From contig CAZWMK010000008.1 in assembly GCA_964635065.1 (NCBI GenBank), positions 1 to 42,620 on the forward strand: a stretch of 42,620 nt of DNA, in the 5' to 3' direction. A program made the translations under genes and the position numbers. The stretch is from CAZWMK01 sp964635065. GTDB lineage: Bacteria > Pseudomonadota > Alphaproteobacteria > Sphingomonadales > Sphingomonadaceae. The notes beneath the pieces are model-generated. The model saw nothing but the letters and a program-made list of their open reading frames with translations. It made no database searches and was not told where the DNA came from. The stretch's first letter is position 1, and the number at the start of each line of letters is the position of its first letter. This document shows, one piece after another, positions 36,452 to 42,620 of the stretch.

Positions 36452-36488
36452 CCGCAGGGAAAGGCAGATTTTCTGCCTTTCCCTGCGG
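36452..36488 (-). terminator. 17-bp perfect hairpin between P450 and patatin genes
   Basis: A perfect 17-bp inverted repeat (36452-36468 with 36472-36488) has a 3-base TTT loop. It starts 16 bases after the P450 stop and ends 36 bases before the patatin start. There is no U-run, so it may stall or stabilise RNA rather than end it outright. Confidence 0.65.
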
Positions 36489-36504
36489 AATGCAACAATT
36501 GCGA

Positions 36505-37758
36505 TCAGGCGCGGGTGAAGCGGATCGGCAATTCCTTCAGGGGGCGCAGGAACAGATTTTCATGATGCGGCGGTTCGGGCAGCGGACGCGCGAGTTCGAT
36601 ATTGTCGAGCCGCGACAGAAGCACATCGAATGCCGTGTCGAGTTCCTGCTTCGCCAGCAGACGCCCGACGCAGAAATGCGCGCCGCTGCCAAAGGCAAGG
36701 CTTGATCCGGCATTGTTGCGCTCGATGTCGAAACGCCGCGGTTCCGGGAATTTTGCCGGGTCCTGATTGGCCGCGCCATAGCGCACGATGACATGCGCGC
36801 CCGCCGGAATCAGCGTGTCGCCGATTTGCACATCGTTGACCGCCCGCCGCATCAAGCCTTGCGCGGGGCTTTCCAGCCGGAGCGATTCGTCGATGAAGCT
36901 GCGCCGCAGGCCGGGATTGGCGCGGAGCTTGGCCATCTGATCCGGATGCTGGATCAGCAGCCACAGCCCGTGGGCAAGCGCGTTTGTCGTGGTGTCGAAG
37001 CCGCCCGACACCAGCTGGTGCATGACATTCTGGAATTCAGCCATGCTGAGCGGCGGTTCGCCCTCGGTTTCGGCATGGATGAGGTTCGAGATGAGATCGT
37101 CTTTCGGGGCGACGCTGCGTTCGGCATGCATGGCTGCCAGATAATGCTGCATGTCGAGTTCGATTTCGGCAGCAGCCTTCAACTGCGCTTCGTCCATGAC
37201 CATGGAGGCCGTGTTGACCAGCGTGTCGGCCCAGTTCTTGAATCGTTGCAGCTCGCTAGCATCCAGCCCCAGCTGCTCGGCAATGATGATGCCGGGCAGG
37301 GGCAGGGCGAAATCGGCAATGAATTCGCATTCGCCCCGGTCGATGAAGCTGTCGACCAGTTCATGACACAGCGATTCGATGCGCGTTTTCATCGTGCGGA
37401 CATGGGCGAGCGAAAACACCTGATCGACCAGACGGCGATAGCGGCCATGAAGCGGCGGATCGGTGCGTTGCAGCGTCTTCACATGATCCCAGCCGCGTGC
37501 GGCGAGGATCGACTTGTAGAGCCTCGCGCCCGCCTCGCCCTGAATCTGGAAATAATTGTCGCCGATGTCGCTCGAAAAATTCTCCGTATCGCGCAGGACA
37601 CGGGTCAGTGCGTCATAGCCGCACACGACATAGGCGCCGGTTTCCGGCATGACATAGACCGGTCCCTGTTCGTGGATCGCGGCATAGAAATCATAGGGCC
37701 GGCTCTGGATTGCGGGATCGAGCAGGCTCATTGATGACAGCGGGCATTTTCCAGCCAT
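36505..37758 (-). CDS. Cytochrome P450 (B)
   Basis: A 417-aa soluble class I P450. I-helix SGGFDTTTNALAHG (D255, T256), ExxR as E291-S-L-R294, and heme segment FGSGAHFCVGRLLAKQEL with C363. The C-terminal segments (NAGSSLAFGSG; ELPIRFT) are close in pattern to the P450 at 40157 and distant from the CYP101-like one. The substrate is unknown. It starts 3 bases after the stop of the PQQ dehydrogenase, so these two are certainly co-transcribed. GGAAAG precedes the ATG. It needs a ferredoxin and reductase from elsewhere. Confidence 0.92.
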   Translation of the reverse strand: MAGKCPLSSMSLLDPAIQSRPYDFYAAIHEQGPVYVMPETGAYVVCGYDALTRVLRDTENFSSDIGDNYFQIQGEAGARLYKSILAARGWDHVKTLQRTDPPLHGRYRRLVDQVFSLAHVRTMKTRIESLCHELVDSFIDRGECEFIADFALPLPGIIIAEQLGLDASELQRFKNWADTLVNTASMVMDEAQLKAAAEIELDMQHYLAAMHAERSVAPKDDLISNLIHAETEGEPPLSMAEFQNVMHQLVSGGFDTTTNALAHGLWLLIQHPDQMAKLRANPGLRRSFIDESLRLESPAQGLMRRAVNDVQIGDTLIPAGAHVIVRYGAANQDPAKFPEPRRFDIERNNAGSSLAFGSGAHFCVGRLLAKQELDTAFDVLLSRLDNIELARPLPEPPHHENLFLRPLKELPIRFTRA

Positions 37759-37761
37759 GGT

Positions 37762-40140
37762 TCAGTTCTTTCCATCATTTTCGGGGAGGGCATAGGCAAT
37801 GATGCTGTCGCCGGGACGACCGGTCAGGATGGCGTTGCCACCGGCGGCGATCACGACCATCTGGCGGCCTTTCGGCGAGATATAGGTCATCGGTGTCGCC
37901 TGTCCGCCGGCAGGCAGCTTTACAGACCAGAGTTCGTGGCCCGTGCTGCTGTCGAAGGCGCGGAAGCGTTCGTCCTGCGTGCCCGCCACGAAAGTGAGCC
38001 CGCCACCCGTGGTGATGGCACCGCCAACGATCGGGGCGCCCATCGGTAGCGGCAGGCCCGATTTCAGTCCCATCGGTCCGCTGCCTTCGGCGGTGCCGAT
38101 GGCGCGGTGCCAGACGACGCGCTTGGTCTTCATGTCGATGGCGGTCAGGAAGCCATAAGGCGGGCGCTGGCACGGCACGCCGATGGGCGACAGGAAGGGT
38201 TTGATGTCCGCGGCATAGGGTGTGCCCGCCTGGGCGACGGCGCCCCCGACATAGGCCGTGCTGCCCGGTTCACGCGGCTTGATGCCTTTCTTGTCAGCTT
38301 CGGCGCGGGGCATCAGCCGGTTGTAATTGCCCATCCGGTTGGACGGCGCGATCAAAAGGCCGCGCTGCGGATCATAGGTGGCACTGCCCCAGTTGCTGCC
38401 ACCAAGATAGCCGGGGAACATGATCATCGGGGTTTCGCCCAAGGGCGTGAACATCCCTTCGTAACGCGCTTCACGGAATTTGATGCGGCACCACAGCTGG
38501 TCGAAGGGCGAAATACCCCACATGTCGGCTTCGCGCAGTTCAGGTCCGGCAAGCGACGGCATGCCGACCGAGAAAGGCTGGGTGGGCGACAGCCGCTCCT
38601 CGGCGGGGGCGCCTTTTTGCGGCACGCGCTTTTCGACGACATCGGCCAGGGGGGCGCCGGTTACGCGGTCGAGGAGGAAAAGGTCGCCGCGCTTGGTGGG
38701 CTGGACAAGCGCCTTGATCACGCCACCGTCCTTTCCAGGCAGATCGAGCAGCGTCGGCTGCGAGGCGACGTCATAATCCCAAAGGTCGCGATGCACCGTC
38801 TGGAAGGTCCAGCGCGGGCGACCGGTTTCGGCGTCGAGCGCGATGACCGACGAGGCATATTTGTCGTCGAACGGGCGGCGGTGCGGGCCGTAATAGTCGG
38901 GCGTGGCATTGCCGGTGGGCGCATAGACGAGGCCAAGTTCGGCATCGACGCTCATCGGCGCCCAAGCGTTCGGCGTGGCGCGGGTATAGGTTTCGCCGGG
39001 CGCGGGTGCGCCGATGCGGTCGGGCTGGCCCATGTCGAACGCCCACGACAGCGCGCCGGTGACGGCGTCAAAGGCGCGGATCACGCCCGACGGCTCGCCC
39101 CAATATTGGCCATCGGTGATCCAGCCGCCCAAGATGATCTTGCCGCGCACGATGGTGGGGGCGGAGGTGACGTAATAATAGCCCTTCGTCACCTGTCCCA
39201 TGCCATCCAGGAGCGACACAACGCCATTTTTGCCAAAGCCGGGGCAGGTCTGGCCGGTCGCGGCATCGACCGCGATCAGGCGCGCGTCGGTGGTGTTGGT
39301 GTAGATGCGCGCGGCGCACAGGCCGGGCGTGGCGGACGTTTCATGATAGGCGACGCCACGGCAGTGGACGAGTGCGACATCGGCGATGTTGTTGTTGACG
39401 TTGTGCCGCCAGACCTGCCGACCGGTTTCGGCATCGAGCGCGACGATGTCGTTCGTCGGCGTGCAGAGATAGAGGCGATCCTTCACCTTGATCGGCGTGA
39501 CGGCCATGTTGAACGCCACACCATTGGGCACCATCCCGGTGTGATAGGTCCATGCCGGTTTCAGATCGGCGACGTTTCCGGGCGTGATCTGCGCCGCGGG
39601 GCTGAAGCGCGAGCCTGCGGCATCACGCCCCCATACCGGCCATTCGCCATCGGCCTCCGTGCCGCTGTGTGCGGCGGAGATGGCGGTGATGCTGTCCTGC
39701 TGTCCTGCCTGATAGACCGGATCGGCGGGACGGGGCGTCAACTGGAACAGGGCAAAGCCAACCGCAAGCGCGCCCGCGCCGCCAAGCGCCAGCGCGCGCC
39801 AACCGCCCTTATAGGGCGCGGCCACCAGATCGCGCCCGCGAAAGGCGATCAGGAGCAGGGCACCGACCAGCACGGGGCCGACCATGCGCGGCACCATCGC
39901 CCAGCCGTCAAGCCCGGTTTCGGCAACCGTCCAGCCCAGCGTGCCGACCAGCGCCGCCCCATAAACCCACAGGCCAAGCCTGCGGCGGCGCAAGAGCAGC
40001 GCGCCCGCGATCAAAACCGTGCCGCCCGCAAGCAGATAATAAGACGAGCCACCCAGCAGCATCAGCTGTGCGCCGCCGACGCCAAGGACAAGGCCGGTCA
40101 GGCAGAGAAGGGCGGCAAGAATGGTCTGGAAAAGGCGCAT
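37762..40140 (-). CDS. Membrane-bound PQQ-dependent dehydrogenase (glucose dehydrogenase-like)
   Basis: A 792-aa quinoprotein. Five membrane helices occupy about residues 1-130 (LVLGVGGAQLMLLGGSSYYLLAGG, LGLWVYGAALVGTLGWTV, and so on). A periplasmic eight-bladed propeller follows (WPVWGRDAAGSRFSPAAQI; DRLYLCTPTNDIVALDAETG; ATPNAWAPMSVDAELGLVYAPTGN; TVHRDLWDYDVASQP, the region of the catalytic Asp in E. coli Gcd). Electrons go to ubiquinone. Its position between two P450 genes suggests that the substrate is an alcohol or sugar-like product of the pathway rather than glucose; this is inference. AGGGAAA precedes ATG 40140. No pqq synthesis genes are in the window. Confidence 0.92.
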   Translation of the reverse strand: MRLFQTILAALLCLTGLVLGVGGAQLMLLGGSSYYLLAGGTVLIAGALLLRRRRLGLWVYGAALVGTLGWTVAETGLDGWAMVPRMVGPVLVGALLLIAFRGRDLVAAPYKGGWRALALGGAGALAVGFALFQLTPRPADPVYQAGQQDSITAISAAHSGTEADGEWPVWGRDAAGSRFSPAAQITPGNVADLKPAWTYHTGMVPNGVAFNMAVTPIKVKDRLYLCTPTNDIVALDAETGRQVWRHNVNNNIADVALVHCRGVAYHETSATPGLCAARIYTNTTDARLIAVDAATGQTCPGFGKNGVVSLLDGMGQVTKGYYYVTSAPTIVRGKIILGGWITDGQYWGEPSGVIRAFDAVTGALSWAFDMGQPDRIGAPAPGETYTRATPNAWAPMSVDAELGLVYAPTGNATPDYYGPHRRPFDDKYASSVIALDAETGRPRWTFQTVHRDLWDYDVASQPTLLDLPGKDGGVIKALVQPTKRGDLFLLDRVTGAPLADVVEKRVPQKGAPAEERLSPTQPFSVGMPSLAGPELREADMWGISPFDQLWCRIKFREARYEGMFTPLGETPMIMFPGYLGGSNWGSATYDPQRGLLIAPSNRMGNYNRLMPRAEADKKGIKPREPGSTAYVGGAVAQAGTPYAADIKPFLSPIGVPCQRPPYGFLTAIDMKTKRVVWHRAIGTAEGSGPMGLKSGLPLPMGAPIVGGAITTGGGLTFVAGTQDERFRAFDSSTGHELWSVKLPAGGQATPMTYISPKGRQMVVIAAGGNAILTGRPGDSIIAYALPENDGKN

Positions 40141-40156
40141 GTGTGGGATTTCCCTG

Positions 40157-41422
40157 TCAGGCGGCGCGCGGGGTGAAGGTGATCGGCAGTTCGACGAGCG
40201 AACGTTGCAGCAGGCTCGGCACGTAGCGCGGTCCTGCGAAGTCCGGCGCATAAGCGAGATTGTCGAGCCGGTTCAGCAGCGCCGTGAAGGCGGCGGTCAT
40301 TTCCAGCCGGGCGAGTGGTGCGCCAAGGCAATGGTGGATGCCCATGCCGAAGGTCATGTGCGCGCCCGCGTTACGGCGGTTCATGTCGATGGTGTCGGGG
40401 TCGGCGAAGGTGCAGGCGTCGCGGTTGGCGGCTGCCCAGCGGATGTTGAGCGCGGTGCCTTTGGGCAGCATCACGCCGCCCAGTTCGACGTCGCGCGTTG
40501 TTACGCGATAGAGGCCCTGAATTGGAGTTTCGAGTCTCAGCGCTTCCTCGACGAAGTTCTTCATCAGCGCCGGATCGCTGCGGATTCTGGCGACAAGGTC
40601 GGGATTGTCGAGCAGCATCTTCATCGCCGATCCGATGGCGCTCGTCGTCGTCTCGTTTCCGCCGACCAGGAGTTCGGACAGGATGGCGATGATCTCGCTG
40701 TCATCAAGCAGCCGGCCTTCGGGCAAGGGCGTCAGGATCAGGTCGCTGATCATGTCGTCTTTCGGCGCGGCGCGCCTGCGGTCGATGATCGCCTTCATGT
40801 AATGCTGCGCCTCGACCATCACGTGCGTGGCGTCGAGATACTGGGCATCGTCGAGCATGTTGCCGATGCGCGCCATGATCGCGTCGGTCCAGTGGCGGAA
40901 CAGGCCGATGTCCTCTTCGGGCACGCCGATCTGGCTCGCAATGACGATGCACGGCAGCGGCACGGCGAAATCGCGGATGAAATCGCATTCGCCCGTCTTG
41001 ATGAAGGCGTCGATCAGCCGGTGGCAGATTGCCTCGATCTCGCCGCCCATCCCCTTGATGCGCGAGGCGACGAACAGCTTGTCGACCAGCCCACGCTTTG
41101 CAGCGTGCAAGGGATCGTCCATCTGCGACAGCGTCGGATGCTCGGTGAAGCCCTTTTCGGCGATCAGCTGGCGGCTGGCATCGGGCACGCCGCCGGGGCG
41201 CAGCGCCTTCCAGTCGAGCGCGTTTGAATAAGTGACGGGGTCGCGCAGCACTTCGCGCATGAGGTCGTAGCCGGTGACGAACACCATGCCGGTGCGCGGG
41301 TCGTGATAGACAGGGGCATGCGCCAGCAGCCAGTGATAGGCGGCATAGGGGCATTGCTGGACGGCCGGGTCCATCAGGTCATAAGGCAGTTGCGGTGCTG
41401 CCACCTGCGCTGTTGCCGTCAC
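40157..41422 (-). CDS. Cytochrome P450 (C)
   Basis: A 421-aa soluble class I P450. I-helix LLVGGNETTTSAIG (E257, T258, T259; the acid is Glu rather than Asp), E293-A-L-R296 as ExxR, and heme segment FGMGIHHCLGAPLARLEM with C365. GTG at 41422 is favoured: GGGGAGAG lies 6-7 bases before it; an ATG at 41437 precedes that ribosome site and an ATG at 41488 lies in the promoter region. It heads an operon with the PQQ dehydrogenase (16-base gap) and P450 B. Substrate not known. Confidence 0.91.
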   Translation of the reverse strand: MTATAQVAAPQLPYDLMDPAVQQCPYAAYHWLLAHAPVYHDPRTGMVFVTGYDLMREVLRDPVTYSNALDWKALRPGGVPDASRQLIAEKGFTEHPTLSQMDDPLHAAKRGLVDKLFVASRIKGMGGEIEAICHRLIDAFIKTGECDFIRDFAVPLPCIVIASQIGVPEEDIGLFRHWTDAIMARIGNMLDDAQYLDATHVMVEAQHYMKAIIDRRRAAPKDDMISDLILTPLPEGRLLDDSEIIAILSELLVGGNETTTSAIGSAMKMLLDNPDLVARIRSDPALMKNFVEEALRLETPIQGLYRVTTRDVELGGVMLPKGTALNIRWAAANRDACTFADPDTIDMNRRNAGAHMTFGMGIHHCLGAPLARLEMTAAFTALLNRLDNLAYAPDFAGPRYVPSLLQRSLVELPITFTPRAA

Positions 41423-41467
41423 TGCGGCTCTCCCCATTGGTTCCGGCTTGTTGGTAAATGACCGGAT

Positions 41468-41495
41468 ATGAAACATTTGATGCGGCATATTTCAT
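41468..41495. promoter_or_regulatory. Inverted repeat between P450 C and the NTF2-fold pair
   Basis: ATGAAACAT (41468-41476) and ATATTTCAT (41487-41495) form an inverted repeat with one mismatch and a 10-base spacer. It is AT-rich and lies 46 bases before the P450 GTG start, a likely operator or promoter element. Confidence 0.4.
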
Positions 41496-41526
41496 GGGAT
41501 GACAATGGGAGACTTATCGTTCACCT

Positions 41527-41541
41527 TGACACTCGTCCAAA
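41527..41541 (+). promoter_or_regulatory. Shared 15-base promoter element (copy 2)
   Basis: TTGACACTCGTCCAA matches the element at 30406 in 13 of 15 positions. It lies 39 bases before the NTF2-fold start. TTGACA could serve as a -35 box, but no good -10 follows at 16-18 bases, so a regulator site is at least as likely. Confidence 0.45.
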
Positions 41542-41580
41542 ATCAGTGCGGCGTTGAAGACCGCTTAACGGGGAGTTGAT

Positions 41581-42114
41581 ATGGCGGACAGTCTGGAAAG
41601 CCGGGTCGCACTTCTGGAGCGCGAGTTGCGCCTCTTGCGCGACAAGGAAGAGATCCGTGCGCTGAAAGCCCGCTATTGCTATTATGTCGATGGCGGGTGG
41701 CCGCAGCATGGCGGCACCCACATGGGGCCGGTGGCCGATCTTTTCGTGGAAGACGGCGTGTGGGACGCCAGCCCCGGCATGCCGGCGGCGCGCGGCCGGG
41801 CGGCGATCACGCAATTGTTCATCGACCTGCGCGTCATCCCCTTCGCGTTCCACAATGCGGTCATCCCGCAGATCGAGGTAACGGGCGACACGGCGCGCGG
41901 CCACTGGCACTTTATCGGCGCAAGCGAGATGCCCGATGGCAAGACGGCGTGGTTCCTTGGCATCTATGACGAGGAATATGTCCGCACCGCCGATGGCTGG
42001 CGCTACAAGCTTCTCCGCTACACCGGCGTGCGACAGGCGGCGCGCGGCCCATGGGGCGATCCGCCCGGCGACAAGCCGATGACGGTCGCCGTCGATTATC
42101 AGGCCGCGTCATGA
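41581..42114 (+). CDS. SnoaL/NTF2-fold protein resembling bile-acid 7-alpha-dehydratase (BaiE)
   Basis: A 177-aa cone-fold protein. The opening helix SLESRVALLERELRLLRDKEEIRALKARYCYYVDG follows the layout of the bile-acid dehydratase BaiE. Y32, D37 and H91 (FAFHNAVIPQIEV) line up with BaiE Tyr30, Asp35 and His83, the proposed catalytic residues. The acid at BaiE Asp106 appears to be Gly here, so the substrate or mechanism may differ. ATG is preceded by GGGGAG. It overlaps the next NTF2-fold gene by ATGA. It probably removes water from, or isomerises, a hydroxylated cyclic substrate; this rests on fold and context. Confidence 0.82.
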   Translation: MADSLESRVALLERELRLLRDKEEIRALKARYCYYVDGGWPQHGGTHMGPVADLFVEDGVWDASPGMPAARGRAAITQLFIDLRVIPFAFHNAVIPQIEVTGDTARGHWHFIGASEMPDGKTAWFLGIYDEEYVRTADGWRYKLLRYTGVRQAARGPWGDPPGDKPMTVAVDYQAAS

Positions 42115-42620
42115 GCAGCGAGGCCGATCTTCTCGTCAAGCTGGTGTTGCATGATCTGTCGGCCACCTATTGCCGCGGCGTCGACCGGCTGGACGCCGAC
42201 CTTCTGGCGACCGTCTGGCACGATGACGCGACGGTTGATGCCGGCGTGTTCAAGGGCAGCGCCACCGATTTCTGCACGGCGATCACCGCCTATAACGCGG
42301 GGCTGAAGCACACCTTCCACATGATTTCGAACGAATGGTTCGACGTGCGCGGTGATGTGGCGCTGGGCGAATCCTACACCGTCTGTTTTTCGACGGCGGT
42401 GGAAGACGGCGTCGAAACCGACCGCGTGACGGGCGGGCGCTATCTCGACCGTTTCGAAAAGCGTGCGGGCGTGTGGAAGGTGGCGCACAAGGTCTATGTC
42501 CACGACTGGAACATGAACCAGCCGGGATCGGCGATCTGGGATCGCGGCATGTATGCCGATTTCATCACGCGGGGACGGCGCGATCCCGCCGACCCCGCTT
42601 ATGCCTTCTTCGCGGGCTGA
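42111..42620 (+). CDS. NTF2/SnoaL-fold protein (copy 3 of a local subfamily)
   Basis: A 169-aa cone-fold protein ending exactly at the window edge with its own TGA. Y20 and D25 (ATYCRGVDRLD) and H70 (HTFHMISNEW) keep the Tyr-x4-Asp...His pattern. RVTGGRYLDRFEKRAGVWKVAHKVYVHDWNM matches copies at 9667 and 28563. The ATG overlaps the stop of the preceding NTF2-fold gene (ATGA). The two may form a hetero-oligomer or act in sequence; the fold is commonly dimeric or trimeric. Confidence 0.84.
   Translation: MSSEADLLVKLVLHDLSATYCRGVDRLDADLLATVWHDDATVDAGVFKGSATDFCTAITAYNAGLKHTFHMISNEWFDVRGDVALGESYTVCFSTAVEDGVETDRVTGGRYLDRFEKRAGVWKVAHKVYVHDWNMNQPGSAIWDRGMYADFITRGRRDPADPAYAFFAG

Noticed and set aside
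38107..40176. A 689-codon open frame on the plus strand, antisense to the PQQ dehydrogenase
   Set aside because: It is a mirror frame caused by G+C-rich third positions. Its translation is Arg/Gly/His-rich with no domain, while the minus frame encodes a complete quinoprotein.

Overview
The window is a G+C-rich (roughly 63%), gene-dense stretch of chromosome or megaplasmid. It looks like an alphaproteobacterium of the Sphingomonadales (Sphingobium/Novosphingobium/Sphingopyxis type). The reasons are the codon bias, a CYP101-like P450, several NTF2/SnoaL-fold proteins beside P450s and SDRs, and a LuxR regulator with no synthase. This placement is an inference; no rRNA, tRNA, CRISPR array, insertion sequence or phage gene was seen. 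I recognise 31 protein genes, one of them cut by the left edge.

Region 1 (1-9550) is sulfide/metal stress and efflux. An RND efflux operon (permease running off the left edge, lipoprotein adaptor) reads left. Divergent from it, sulfide:quinone oxidoreductase, a small DUF2892 membrane protein and a TolC-like channel read right, so the tripartite pump is split over two divergent operons. The shared 105-base promoter region has an AT-rich palindrome lying on both predicted promoters. A Cu(I)-type P1B-ATPase and an S9 peptidase follow on the minus strand.

Region 2 (9600-17900) is the first catabolic block. On the plus strand are an NTF2-fold enzyme, a TetR regulator, a 2,4-dienoyl-CoA-reductase-like flavoenzyme with an Fe-S site, and an iron-type alcohol dehydrogenase. 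After a bidirectional terminator come two SDRs, another NTF2-fold protein and an acyl-CoA dehydrogenase on the minus strand. A LuxR-type solo regulator is divergent from the last of these.

Region 3 (18700-25900) is mostly housekeeping: a minimal zincin, pterin carbinolamine dehydratase, an unusual formyltransferase-deacetylase fusion, and the run pyrD - gamma-glutamyltransferase - acyl-CoA ligase.

Region 4 (25850-42620) is the second catabolic block: an acyl-CoA ligase, TetR, NTF2-fold enzyme, a P450cam-like P450, VOC protein, Old Yellow Enzyme, and a P450 - PQQ dehydrogenase - P450 operon. Divergent from that operon are two NTF2-fold proteins, the first resembling bile-acid dehydratases. 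A CYTH-CHAD protein and a long patatin lie between these.

Taken together, regions 2 and 4 look like part of a pathway that hydroxylates (P450), oxidises (SDR, Fe-ADH, PQQ dehydrogenase), dehydrates or isomerises (NTF2 fold), reduces enones (two flavoenzyme types) and CoA-activates (ligases, acyl-CoA dehydrogenase) an alicyclic, terpenoid- or steroid-like compound. The substrate cannot be named from sequence. No ferredoxin or reductase for the three P450s and no ring-cleavage or thiolase gene is in the window.
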